DNA from: Paenibacillus terrae
GTDB lineage: Bacteria; Bacillota; Bacilli; Paenibacillales; Paenibacillaceae
Direction: 5' to 3'
DNA length: 43,507 nt
Assembly (NCBI RefSeq): GCF_005217525.1
Contig: NZ_PNXQ01000016.1
Location: forward strand, 95,360-138,866
Of this stretch, positions 1-9,884 are shown piece by piece. The notes beneath the pieces are model-generated. The model saw only the letters and a list, made by a program, of their open reading frames with translations, was not told the origin of the DNA and did no database searches. Each line of letters begins with the position of its first letter. The stretch's first letter is position 1. The translations under genes and the position numbers were made by a program.

Positions 1-3000
1 AAATTTGGGGTGCGCTATTGAACGGTGGACAGCTGGTGCTGGTGAGTCAGGATGTCATTTTGGACGCGCCGAAGCTCAAGGAAGCTGTTCGCAGCCATGG
101 CATTACGACGATGTGGCTGACCGCGCCGCTCTTTAACCAGCTGTCCCAGCAGGACCTGGAGCTGTTCGGGGGAATCCGTGAGCTGCTGGTTGGCGGTGAT
201 GTGCTGTCCGTCCCGCATATTAACCGGGTGCTGGAGGCCCATCCGACTCTTCGGATCATCAATGGCTACGGCCCGACGGAAAACACAACCTTTTCCACAA
301 CACATGCGATTACTGGCGTGCAAGCCGAATCGGTGCCGATTGGCAGCCCGATCCATAACTCAACGGCGTATGTCGTGGATCGTTCGATGCAGCTCCAGCC
401 TGTCGGAGCATGGGGAGAGCTGATCGTCGGCGGTGACGGGGTGGCACGTGGATACCGCAACCGCCCGGACCTGACGGCAGAAAAGTTCATCGACAGTCCG
501 TTCCGCAGCGGAGAACGGTGCTATCGCACAGGCGACCTGGTGCGCTGGAATGCGGACGGGACGCTGGAATACAAGGGACGGATCGACGCCCAGGTGAAAA
601 TCCGTGGGTATCGGATCGAGCTGGGCGAGGTGGAAGCACAGCTGTTGAAGCTGGAGGCGGTGCGAGAAGCGGTCGTAATTGCACGAGAGGATGAGCAGGG
701 GCAAAAGCAGCTCTGCGCTTATGTGGTGACCCATGAGGATGTAACGGCAAGCGAGTTGCGCAGCGCTTTGAGCCAGGAGTTGCCGGGCTACATGGTGCCG
801 TCGTATTTTGTACAGCTGGAGCAATTGCCACTGACGCCCAACGGCAAGGTGGATCGGCGGGCGTTGCCACAGCCGGAGGGAAGTATAAGCTCAGGCACAG
901 AATATGTACCTCCTCAAAATCAATTACAAGTACAACTGGCGAGTATCTGGAAAGATGTGCTGGAGCTTGAGCGCATCGGGATTAAGGATAACTTTTTTGA
1001 AGCTGGAGGGCACTCCCTGCGGGCGACACATGTCATATCGCTGATTCATAAGGAATTGCATAAAAATGTGCAGCTAAAGGACCTGTTCCAGCACCCGACG
1101 ATTGAACAGCTTGCGCAGGTGATTGAAGCGCTGGAGCAAACCGCCTTTGAATCCATACCTGTTACGGAGAATAAGCCATTTTATGCGGTATCCTCGGCAC
1201 AAAAACGAATGTATATCCTCAATCAGCTTGATGGAGCGGGAATTAGCTATAACATCCCTGGTGCTCTGACACTGACAGGTTCACTTGATCATAAGGCACT
1301 GGACAATGCGTTCCGCCAGCTTATTGACCGCCATGAAACATTGCGTACCAGCTTTGAGACCATGAACGGTGAACCTGTCCAGCGAGTACATGACGAGGTT
1401 CCTTTTCGCATGGAGTTGATTCATGCCCACGGCGCTGACCCTAAGGAGACGGATGAACTGGTACGCGGCTTTGTCCAGCCGTTCGATCTTGGACAGGCTC
1501 CGCTATTCCGAGCCGGTTTGATTGAAACAGAACCAGAGCATTATATTTTACTGCTGGATATGCATCACATCATTTCGGACGGTACGTCTATAAATGTGCT
1601 GATTCAGGACTTCATCCGTTTATATACAGGTGACACGCTGCCACCGTTGCGCATTCAGTATAAGGACTATGCCGCCTGGCAACAGGAGCAGCAGCAAAGT
1701 GAACGCTACCGGGAGCAGGAAAGCTACTGGCTGAATACCTTCGCGGGAGAGCTGCCCGTGCTGGATATACCGACCGATTATCCACGTCCGGCGGTGAGAA
1801 GCTTTGAAGGAGATGTGCTGGAATTTACGCTCGATCAACAGCAGAGCGAAGGTTTAAAAAGCATTGCGGTACAGACGGAATCGACATTATATATGGTGCT
1901 ATTGGCTGCGTATACGTCTTTGCTTAGCCACTACAGCGGGCAGGAGGATATTATTGTCGGTTCGCCGATTGCGGGGCGGCCCCATGCGGATCTTGGTAGC
2001 CTGATCGGGATGTTTGTGAATACACTGGCAATCCGCAATGTTCCGGAAGGTAGTAAGACCTTCCGCGATTATGTATTGGAGGTCAAGGAAAACGCGCTGA
2101 AGGCATTTGAACATCAGGATTATCCGTTTGAAGAGCTGGTGGACAAGCTGGGCGTGGATCGAGATTTAAGCCGTAATCCGTTATTTGATACCATGTTTGC
2201 TCTGCAAAATTTGGAGCAAAAGGAGCAGCAACTGGAAGGCTTGCAATTGACACCCTATCCGAGTGAACAAAATACCGCAAAATTTGATTTGAGTCTGTTC
2301 GCGATGGAGGATGGGAAGCAAATTGCCTGCGGTCTTCAATACGGAACCCGGCTGTACAAACGGGAAACCATCGAACGACTGGCTGTACATTTGCAACAGC
2401 TTATCCATGCGGTGATAGAACAGCCGGATATCGCTCTTTCGGCTATTGAAATGGTTTCGTCCCAAGAAAAAGAGCAGATTCTAATGCAATTCAACGATAC
2501 AGTAGCAGACTATCCGTATCCACGTGATCAAGTCCTGCATGGGCTGTTCGAGGAACAGGCAGCACAATCACCGGATCGGCTGGCCGTCACCTTCGCGGAC
2601 ACACAACTCACCTACCGCGAACTGAAGGAGCGCTCCGACCGTCTGGCACGTATACTCGCTTCCCATGGGATACGGCGCGGTTCCGAGCCAGAGATACAGC
2701 GAGTAGGGATTATGGCGGAGCGCTCCATTGAAATGATCGTCGGCATGCTGGCCATTTTAAAAGCCGGGGGAGCTTACGTTCCCATTGATCCCGAATATCC
2801 TGAGGAGCGTATCCGTTATTTACTGGAGGATTCCAGTGCTAGGCTGTTACTGTCACAGCGACGTGAGCAGGTTCCTTTTGAACCAGGCATTCCGATCATA
2901 GATTTGAGTGATGAACAACGATGGAGTAGTGAATCTGAATGTTACGCTCATGTGGATGAATCTGCTGCTATTCCAATGGAGGGATTATCCTCGGATCTTG

Positions 3001-6000
3001 CATATGTGATCTATACCTCTGGTACGACAGGCATGCCGAAGGGCGTGATGATCGATCACAGCAATGTCGTGCGTTTGGTGAAAAACAAAAGCTATGCCTC
3101 GCTTGACGAGCATACGCGTATGCTGCAAATGGGTGCAGTTGTGTTCGATGCCTCCACGTTTGAAATCTGGGGTACGCTGCTGAATGGGGGTCAACTGTAT
3201 GTGGTAAGCCATGACACTATCTTGGACGCCGCCAAGCTCAAACAGGCGATTGATAAGTATCGTATTAGTACCATGTTCATGACCACAGCTTTATTCAATC
3301 AGCATTCACAGGAAGCTATTGGAGTGTTTGCCTCCCTTAAAGAATTGCTTGTGGGTGGTGATGTGTTGTCCATACCACACGTCAATCGTGTGCTGAAGGA
3401 GCACCCGCAGCTTCGTTTGGCCAATATTTATGGGCCGACGGAGAACACTACCTTTTCCACCATATATGACATTACAGAACCGCAAACCCAAGCTATTCCC
3501 ATTGGGCGTCCGATTGATCATTCAACCACATATGTGGTCAATCGTTCATTGAAGCTGCAGCCAATCGGAGCCTGGGGGGAGTTGATCGTCGGTGGTGACG
3601 GTGTGGGACGTGGATATCTGAATCGCCCGGAGCTCACGGCAGAAAAGTTTATAGAAAGTCCGTTCCGGCCCGGGGAGCACTGCTATCGTACAGGCGATTT
3701 AGTACGTTGGCGCGCAGATGGCGTGTTGGAGTACAAGGGAAGAATGGATGAGCAGGTCAAAATTCGGGGCTACCGCATTGAGCTGGGTGAAATAGAAACC
3801 CGTTTGTCCACGATTGCAGGGGTGAAGGAATCAATTGTTACCGTACGGCAGGACGATAACGGGCAAAAACAGCTGTGTGCGTATTTTGTAACAGACAGCG
3901 AATTGAGCGCCAGCGACTTACGTAACATTTTGTCGCAGGATCTGCCTGGCTATATGGTGCCTTCCTACTTTGTGCAGCTTTCCAAACTGCCTTTGACGCT
4001 GAATGGTAAAGTAGACCGCAGGGCCCTGCCTGCACCGGAGCAAAACGTCGATACAGGCATGGATTATGTGGCACCCGAGACGGATGTTCAGCAAGCACTG
4101 GCTACCGCCTGGGGGGCAATTCTTGGGATTAAGCGAGTGGGCATACAGGATAACTTTTTCCATCTGGGTGGCGACTCCATCAAGGCCATTCAAGTATCGT
4201 CCCGATTGTTTCAGGCTGGATACAAGCTGGAAATGAAGGACTTGTTCAAATACCCGACGATTGCGGGACTAAGCAAATTTATTCAGCCTGTTAACCGAAT
4301 AGCAGAGCAGGGAGAGGTTACAGGTTCTGTTTTGCTTACACCGATTCAGCGCTGGTTTTTTGAACAGTCAACGGCAGAGCCGCACTATTTTAACCAATCT
4401 GTCATGCTTTATCGACAAGAAGGCTACGATGAACAGGCACTTCGGCAGGCACTCAACCAGATTACATCGCACCATGATGCATTGCGTATGGTTTTTCGTT
4501 CGTCGGAGAACGGGTATACGGCATGGAATCGTGGTATAGAGGAAGGCGAACCATACCATCTGGAAATCTTTGATTATAGGGACAGCAAAGTAAACGAGGG
4601 CGATTTGGCGAAGATGGTTGAAGCCAATTGCAATGAAATTCAATCCAGCATTTCCCTAAGCGAAGGGCCGCTCATGAGGCTGGGGCTGTTCCGTTGCCCG
4701 GATGGAGATCATCTGCTGGTCGCGATTCACCATTTGGTGGTGGACGGGGTATCCTGGCGCATTTTATTCGAGGATTTGGCAACTGCTTATGATCAGGCCT
4801 CCAAGGGGGAACCGGTGATTCAGTTGCCTCATAAAACGGATTCGTTCCAAACGTGGGCCCAGCAGCTGTACGCTTATGCCAATAGCCCAGCCATGGAACG
4901 TGAGCGCTCGTACTGGGAGGAGCTTGCACAAGCCGAGCTGGCTCCCTTGCCGCAGGATTACGGGCATCATGAGCACAAAAATCCGTTGATTGGTGACAGT
5001 GAGTCGGTTACCGCTGTATGGACTAGTGCGGAGACAGAGCAACTGCTCAAGCAGGCCAATCGTGCCTACCACACGGAGGTTAACGATCTGTTGCTGACAG
5101 CGGTAGGGATGGCATTGCAAGCTTGGAGCGGAAATGAGCGTTTCCTGATAAATCTGGAAGGGCATGGACGCGAAGCTATTTTACCTGAGGTAGACATTAC
5201 CCGAACAATTGGGTGGTTTACAAGCCAATATCCTGTTTTGCTTAATATGCCGCAAGAAATTACTCTTTCGCAACGGATTAAGCATGTGAAGGAAGGACTG
5301 CGCGGCATCCCGAAAAAAGGGATTGGCTACGGTGTACTGAAATATGTAGCTGATCACCAGGAGCAGGTAACATCTCCAGCCTTATTTGAGGCAGATCCAG
5401 AAATAAGCTTTAACTATTTGGGACAATTCGATCAGGATATGAAAGGAAATGATCTGGAGTCATCCCCTTACAGTGGGGGCATGCCACTAAGCCCGACCAT
5501 GGCTCGGACGTATACGCTGGATTTTGGCGGCATCATTTCGGGTGGTCAGCTGGGTCTGACGATTAGCTATAGCCGTACCAGCTATCGACCAGAGACGATA
5601 GAGCGGTTGGCGAAATTGCTGGAATCGAGCCTGCGTGAAATTTTGACGCATTGCATTCATAAAGAACAGCCGGAGCTGACCCCAAGTGATATTTCCTATA
5701 AAGGAATGAGTGTGGAGGGCTTGGACAGCCTGTTATCTGAAATGGGTGCTGCGGGTGAGGTTGACAATGTATATGCACTGACCCCGATGCAAAAAGGGAT
5801 GCTGTTTCACAGCCAGCTGGATAGTCAAGCAGCCGCGAATGACGCGTATTTTGAGCAGGTTTCTTATGATATGCGAGGTCGGATGGACATTCAGGCTTTT
5901 GCAGAAAGTCTGAATATTCTGGTTCGGAGACATGAGGCGCTGCGTACACATTTTTATTTTGGCCGGGATACGGAGCCGTTGCAGGTAGTGTATCGAAGTC

Positions 6001-9000
6001 GGGATTGCGGCTTTCAATATGAGGATTTACACAAGCTGGATGTGGATACAAGGGATACCTGGGTGAAAAACTTCGAGTTGGAGGATAGAGCACGGGGCTT
6101 TGATCTGCGTCGGGATGTCCTGCTGCGTGTAGCGATTTTACGTACCGGAGAAGACAGCTATCATTTTGTATGGAGCTTCCATCATATCGTCATGGACGGC
6201 TGGTGTCTGTCCCTTATAAATAAAGAAGTGTTTGAAAGCTATGCAGCACTTCAGGAGGGCAGAGTGCCAGAGCTGGCACCGGCAGTGCCGTACAGCAGCT
6301 TTATTGAATGGCTGGAAGCACAGGATGGCAAGGCGGCAGCCGACTACTGGAGCAGCTATTTATCCGGGTATGAGCAGCAAACAGCACTACCAGCTATAAA
6401 ATCCGGTCGCAAGAGTGAAGGCTACACGGCCAGCGATTGGGCGACGGATTTGGAGCGTGAGCTGACCCTCCGGGTGGAGGAAACGGCTAAGCGATACCAG
6501 GTAACCATGAATACGTTATTACAAACCGTATGGGGGATTGTGCTGCAAAAATATAACAACCACAATGATGTTGTATTTGGCAGTGTTGTCTCAGGTCGTC
6601 CATCGGATATTATCGGGGTTGAGGATATTATCGGTTTGTTCATTAATACCATTCCCGTTCGCATCCGCTGCGAGGCAGGGGAATCTTTTGCAGAAGTGAT
6701 GAAGAAAATGCAGGAGCAGGCGCTGGCTTCGCATGCGTATGATACGTATCCATTGTTTGAAATTCAGGCATTGACCGACCAGAAGCAGGATCTGATTAAC
6801 CATATTATGGTGTTTGAAAATTACCCGGTGGAGGAGCAGGTCGAGGAGCTGGGAAGTGACGGGCGGGATGCATTCCCGATTTCCAACGTGGTGGCTGCAG
6901 AGCAGACCAACTACGATCTGAACCTCGTCGTTATGCCGGGAGAATGCATAAAGATTCGTTTTATGTATAACGCGTTAAGCTTTGATCAGACAGACATTGA
7001 GCGTCTGCATGGACATTTTGTGAATCTGCTGGAGCAAATTTTGCTGAACCCGAGTGTTTGCGTAGAAGAGCTGGAACTGGTTACAGCGGCGGAAAAACAA
7101 CAGATTACAGGAGAGTTTAATGACACTGCCTCTGCATATCCACGGAATCAGACGATCCAAAAATTGTTTGAGGAGCAGGCTGAGCGCACGCCGGATCATA
7201 TTGCCGTAGCTTTGGGTCATCAATCATTGACCTATCGGGAGCTCAATGAAACAGCCAACCGATTAGCGCATACGCTGCGGGATGCAGGGGTGAAGCCCGA
7301 CGAACCTGTTGGCATTTTGACGGAGCGCTCGCTGGATATGATCACTGGAACACTCGCTATTTTGAAGGCTGGAGGCGCGTATGTGCCGGTAGACCCTCAA
7401 TATCCGGAGGACCGTATCCGTTATATGCTGGAGGACTCGGGAGCCAAGCTGCTGCTGGCACAGCAGGATTTACTGGATCGTTGCTATTTTGACGGACAGA
7501 TTGTCAATCTGAATGATGATACGTCCTACAGTACGGATCATTCCAATCTGGGGATGGATGAAGCGGGCCATCATGCCGCTTATGTCATTTATACCTCAGG
7601 CTCCACAGGCAAGCCTAAAGGCGTCGTTGTTGAGCATCAAAGTGTCGTGCGCTTGGTCCGCAATACGGATTATGTACCATTTGATGAATCGATCCGCATG
7701 CTGCAGACTTGCGCGTTTGTATTCGATGTGTCTACGTTTGAAATTTGGGGCGCGCTGCTGAACGGCGGTCAGCTTGTACTCGTGCATAAGGATGATCTTC
7801 TGGACGCGTCCAAGCTCAAGGAGACGATACGGGATCATCGCATCACGATGATGTGGCTGACTACACCGTTATTTAATCAGCTTTCGCAGCAGGACAGTAA
7901 GCTTTTCGGCGATGTGAAGTATTTGCTGGTTGGTGGTGATGTTTTGTCTGCGCCCCATATTAACCGGGTCCTGCGTGATAATCCGGACATGAACATCATT
8001 AACGGCTATGGGCCAACGGAAAATACAACCTTTTCGACGACGTATCACATTACGGAAGAACAGCTGGATTCTGTGCCGATCGGACGTCCCATCCGCAATT
8101 CGACGGCGTATGTTGTGGATAAGTCATTTAACCTGCAGCCGGTCGGAGCCTGGGGTGAGCTGGTTGTCGGCGGAGACGGAGTTGCACGCGGTTATCTGAA
8201 CCGTCCTGAGCTGACGGCTGAGAGATTTCTTGCTAACCCGTGGGTGGACGGAGATCGCCTGTACTGTACCGGAGACCTTGTTCGCTGGCGTGAAGACGGC
8301 ATGCTGGAATACGCCGGACGGATTGATCAACAGGTTAAAATTCGCGGTTACCGGATTGAGCTTGGCGAGGTGGAGGCGCGGCTGGCAAATGTACCGTCCG
8401 TGCGGGATAGCGTTGTCATCGCTTTACGGGATGGAACAGGCCAGCAGCAATTATGTGCTTACTTCACTGCCGATGAACAGCTGACCATCCGTGAGATTCG
8501 AGCTGTGATGTCGGCCAGTCTGCCGAACTATATGATTCCATCCGCATTCGTACAGCTGGATCGGTTACCGCTGACGACAAACGGCAAAATCGACCGCAAA
8601 GCTTTACCTGTGCCGGACAAAGCGCTGCACACGGGCATAGAATATGTCGCACCGCGAACCGATGTGGAGCAGTTGCTGGCAGCCATTTGGCAGGAAGTGC
8701 TCGAAATCCCGCAAGTGGGTATCCACGATGACTTTTTCACGTTGGGGGGACATTCCTTGAAAGTGCTGGAGCTTGTACGCAAAGTCCACCTTGCCACAGA
8801 CATCGAGCTTCCAATCCGCAGTGTTCTGGAGTTCCCGACCATAGAAGAGCAGGCGCTCGCATTATTGAAATCGGATTTGCAATCCAAGGCAGATAGTCCA
8901 ATCATTCGGTTGAATGAACACGGTCCTTTCTCCATCTTCTGCTTTCCGCCTATGCTTGGATACGGGCTGTCGTTCGCGGAGCTTGCGAAACAACTGGATC

Positions 9001-9620
9001 AGGACGCAGTCGTGTATGGATTGGAGTTCGTAGATGATGCTGCGGATGAGCAGGAAATGTTGGCACGATATGTTGATTTGATCGTCAGCACACAAGCGCA
9101 AGGTCCGTATGTGCTGCTTGGTTATTCCATAGGCGGTAATCTGGCGCATAAGGTTGCCGACACACTGGAGCGTCAAGGTCATGCTGTATCCGACATTTTG
9201 ATGCTCGATTCGGTCAAAAGGACGGAAGCCCTGTCCTTCACAGTCGAAGAAACAGAGCATGAAATTCATGCCATGCTGGAACAGGTTCCCGAATCCTACC
9301 GTGAGCTGTTGAATGAAACGTACCAGCGTAAAATGATCGCTTACGCGGTGTATGGTAACCATCTCCTGAATACAGAGACGGTTCGGGCGAATATTCACGG
9401 CTTTGTTGCTGTCGGATCGGAAACAGTTAGGGGAACTGGAGACAATCGACTTTTATGGAAAGACGCTACACAAGGAAGCTATGAAGAGCATAGCTTGATT
9501 GGCAATCATTATGAACTGCTGGAACCCGGATTTATCGAGGAAAATGTAAAAAGTATCCGTTCCGCAATACAAAACATAACCCGGAACATGGACAAAGACA
9601 TGGCACATCATAATTCTTGA
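1..9620 (+). CDS. Nonribosomal peptide synthetase, C-terminal three modules with thioesterase (5' partial); tridecaptin TriE-like
   Basis: The reading frame is open from base 3, so the gene starts upstream of the window. Residue numbers count from base 18. Domains in order: end of an A domain (1-285), PCP (GGHS near 330), C (HHIISDG near 515), A (YTSGTTGMPKG near 1000), PCP (GGDS near 1384), epimerase E (HHLVVDG near 1571), D-accepting type C (HHIVMDG near 2055), A (near 2525), PCP (GGHS near 2911) and a type I thioesterase (GYSIGG near 3035). The specificity pocket reads DAFFLGITFK for the second A domain (Ile-like) and DVFWLGGTFK for the third (Val-like or relaxed). The first is cut but ends WLGGTFK (Val-like). 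The product should therefore end L-Val-type, D-Ile-type, L-residue, then be released by TE. Known tridecaptins end Val-D-allo-Ile-Ala, which fits the L-D-L order. The downstream D-peptidase supports this family. No Dab-type pocket is visible here. Confidence 0.93.
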   Translation, partial: IWGALLNGGQLVLVSQDVILDAPKLKEAVRSHGITTMWLTAPLFNQLSQQDLELFGGIRELLVGGDVLSVPHINRVLEAHPTLRIINGYGPTENTTFSTTHAITGVQAESVPIGSPIHNSTAYVVDRSMQLQPVGAWGELIVGGDGVARGYRNRPDLTAEKFIDSPFRSGERCYRTGDLVRWNADGTLEYKGRIDAQVKIRGYRIELGEVEAQLLKLEAVREAVVIAREDEQGQKQLCAYVVTHEDVTASELRSALSQELPGYMVPSYFVQLEQLPLTPNGKVDRRALPQPEGSISSGTEYVPPQNQLQVQLASIWKDVLELERIGIKDNFFEAGGHSLRATHVISLIHKELHKNVQLKDLFQHPTIEQLAQVIEALEQTAFESIPVTENKPFYAVSSAQKRMYILNQLDGAGISYNIPGALTLTGSLDHKALDNAFRQLIDRHETLRTSFETMNGEPVQRVHDEVPFRMELIHAHGADPKETDELVRGFVQPFDLGQAPLFRAGLIETEPEHYILLLDMHHIISDGTSINVLIQDFIRLYTGDTLPPLRIQYKDYAAWQQEQQQSERYREQESYWLNTFAGELPVLDIPTDYPRPAVRSFEGDVLEFTLDQQQSEGLKSIAVQTESTLYMVLLAAYTSLLSHYSGQEDIIVGSPIAGRPHADLGSLIGMFVNTLAIRNVPEGSKTFRDYVLEVKENALKAFEHQDYPFEELVDKLGVDRDLSRNPLFDTMFALQNLEQKEQQLEGLQLTPYPSEQNTAKFDLSLFAMEDGKQIACGLQYGTRLYKRETIERLAVHLQQLIHAVIEQPDIALSAIEMVSSQEKEQILMQFNDTVADYPYPRDQVLHGLFEEQAAQSPDRLAVTFADTQLTYRELKERSDRLARILASHGIRRGSEPEIQRVGIMAERSIEMIVGMLAILKAGGAYVPIDPEYPEERIRYLLEDSSARLLLSQRREQVPFEPGIPIIDLSDEQRWSSESECYAHVDESAAIPMEGLSSDLAYVIYTSGTTGMPKGVMIDHSNVVRLVKNKSYASLDEHTRMLQMGAVVFDASTFEIWGTLLNGGQLYVVSHDTILDAAKLKQAIDKYRISTMFMTTALFNQHSQEAIGVFASLKELLVGGDVLSIPHVNRVLKEHPQLRLANIYGPTENTTFSTIYDITEPQTQAIPIGRPIDHSTTYVVNRSLKLQPIGAWGELIVGGDGVGRGYLNRPELTAEKFIESPFRPGEHCYRTGDLVRWRADGVLEYKGRMDEQVKIRGYRIELGEIETRLSTIAGVKESIVTVRQDDNGQKQLCAYFVTDSELSASDLRNILSQDLPGYMVPSYFVQLSKLPLTLNGKVDRRALPAPEQNVDTGMDYVAPETDVQQALATAWGAILGIKRVGIQDNFFHLGGDSIKAIQVSSRLFQAGYKLEMKDLFKYPTIAGLSKFIQPVNRIAEQGEVTGSVLLTPIQRWFFEQSTAEPHYFNQSVMLYRQEGYDEQALRQALNQITSHHDALRMVFRSSENGYTAWNRGIEEGEPYHLEIFDYRDSKVNEGDLAKMVEANCNEIQSSISLSEGPLMRLGLFRCPDGDHLLVAIHHLVVDGVSWRILFEDLATAYDQASKGEPVIQLPHKTDSFQTWAQQLYAYANSPAMERERSYWEELAQAELAPLPQDYGHHEHKNPLIGDSESVTAVWTSAETEQLLKQANRAYHTEVNDLLLTAVGMALQAWSGNERFLINLEGHGREAILPEVDITRTIGWFTSQYPVLLNMPQEITLSQRIKHVKEGLRGIPKKGIGYGVLKYVADHQEQVTSPALFEADPEISFNYLGQFDQDMKGNDLESSPYSGGMPLSPTMARTYTLDFGGIISGGQLGLTISYSRTSYRPETIERLAKLLESSLREILTHCIHKEQPELTPSDISYKGMSVEGLDSLLSEMGAAGEVDNVYALTPMQKGMLFHSQLDSQAAANDAYFEQVSYDMRGRMDIQAFAESLNILVRRHEALRTHFYFGRDTEPLQVVYRSRDCGFQYEDLHKLDVDTRDTWVKNFELEDRARGFDLRRDVLLRVAILRTGEDSYHFVWSFHHIVMDGWCLSLINKEVFESYAALQEGRVPELAPAVPYSSFIEWLEAQDGKAAADYWSSYLSGYEQQTALPAIKSGRKSEGYTASDWATDLERELTLRVEETAKRYQVTMNTLLQTVWGIVLQKYNNHNDVVFGSVVSGRPSDIIGVEDIIGLFINTIPVRIRCEAGESFAEVMKKMQEQALASHAYDTYPLFEIQALTDQKQDLINHIMVFENYPVEEQVEELGSDGRDAFPISNVVAAEQTNYDLNLVVMPGECIKIRFMYNALSFDQTDIERLHGHFVNLLEQILLNPSVCVEELELVTAAEKQQITGEFNDTASAYPRNQTIQKLFEEQAERTPDHIAVALGHQSLTYRELNETANRLAHTLRDAGVKPDEPVGILTERSLDMITGTLAILKAGGAYVPVDPQYPEDRIRYMLEDSGAKLLLAQQDLLDRCYFDGQIVNLNDDTSYSTDHSNLGMDEAGHHAAYVIYTSGSTGKPKGVVVEHQSVVRLVRNTDYVPFDESIRMLQTCAFVFDVSTFEIWGALLNGGQLVLVHKDDLLDASKLKETIRDHRITMMWLTTPLFNQLSQQDSKLFGDVKYLLVGGDVLSAPHINRVLRDNPDMNIINGYGPTENTTFSTTYHITEEQLDSVPIGRPIRNSTAYVVDKSFNLQPVGAWGELVVGGDGVARGYLNRPELTAERFLANPWVDGDRLYCTGDLVRWREDGMLEYAGRIDQQVKIRGYRIELGEVEARLANVPSVRDSVVIALRDGTGQQQLCAYFTADEQLTIREIRAVMSASLPNYMIPSAFVQLDRLPLTTNGKIDRKALPVPDKALHTGIEYVAPRTDVEQLLAAIWQEVLEIPQVGIHDDFFTLGGHSLKVLELVRKVHLATDIELPIRSVLEFPTIEEQALALLKSDLQSKADSPIIRLNEHGPFSIFCFPPMLGYGLSFAELAKQLDQDAVVYGLEFVDDAADEQEMLARYVDLIVSTQAQGPYVLLGYSIGGNLAHKVADTLERQGHAVSDILMLDSVKRTEALSFTVEETEHEIHAMLEQVPESYRELLNETYQRKMIAYAVYGNHLLNTETVRANIHGFVAVGSETVRGTGDNRLLWKDATQGSYEEHSLIGNHYELLEPGFIEENVKSIRSAIQNITRNMDKDMAHHNS

Positions 9621-9675
9621 AAATCTACGGTCGATGGTTTGACTGGAGTTCACTAATTTTTAATCTGTAACCCAT

Positions 9676-9730
9676 GAATCCTGATCGAACATGTAAGAAG
9701 CCTGCTGCTTACGTGATTCGCTCAGGATTC
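9676..9730. repeat. Imperfect inverted repeat between the NRPS and D-peptidase genes
   Basis: The outer arms GAATCCTGA (9676-9684) and TCAGGATTC (9722-9730) are perfectly complementary. The inner parts (9686-9697 and 9708-9720) also pair with one mismatch and a bulge, around a 10-base loop. No T-run follows, so it is not a classic terminator. It could be an attenuator or RNA processing hairpin between synthetase and resistance gene, or the trace of a small mobile repeat. Confidence 0.55.
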
Positions 9731-9884
9731 GCTCTATCATGTGCACTCCCGCGATGGGAAGTGCGATGATTCCATAGCGCCATGCTGATGGCATATATAT
9801 GGAGTATAAATATCTGCTCGCTATGCAATCACCGCACGGTTCAAATCATTAAATCAACTTCATACGTAAGGATGGTACTTTAAT

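Noticed and set aside
5563..6093. 176-codon open frame on the minus strand inside the NRPS
   Set aside because: It is antisense to a conserved condensation domain, has no ribosome binding site and encodes a Pro/Ser/His-rich non-globular sequence.
1..9620. Assignment to polymyxin or fusaricidin synthetase
   Set aside because: No Dab-type or Thr/Asn-type pockets are visible in the three A domains, and neither product ends with a Val-like/D-Ile-like pair before TE.
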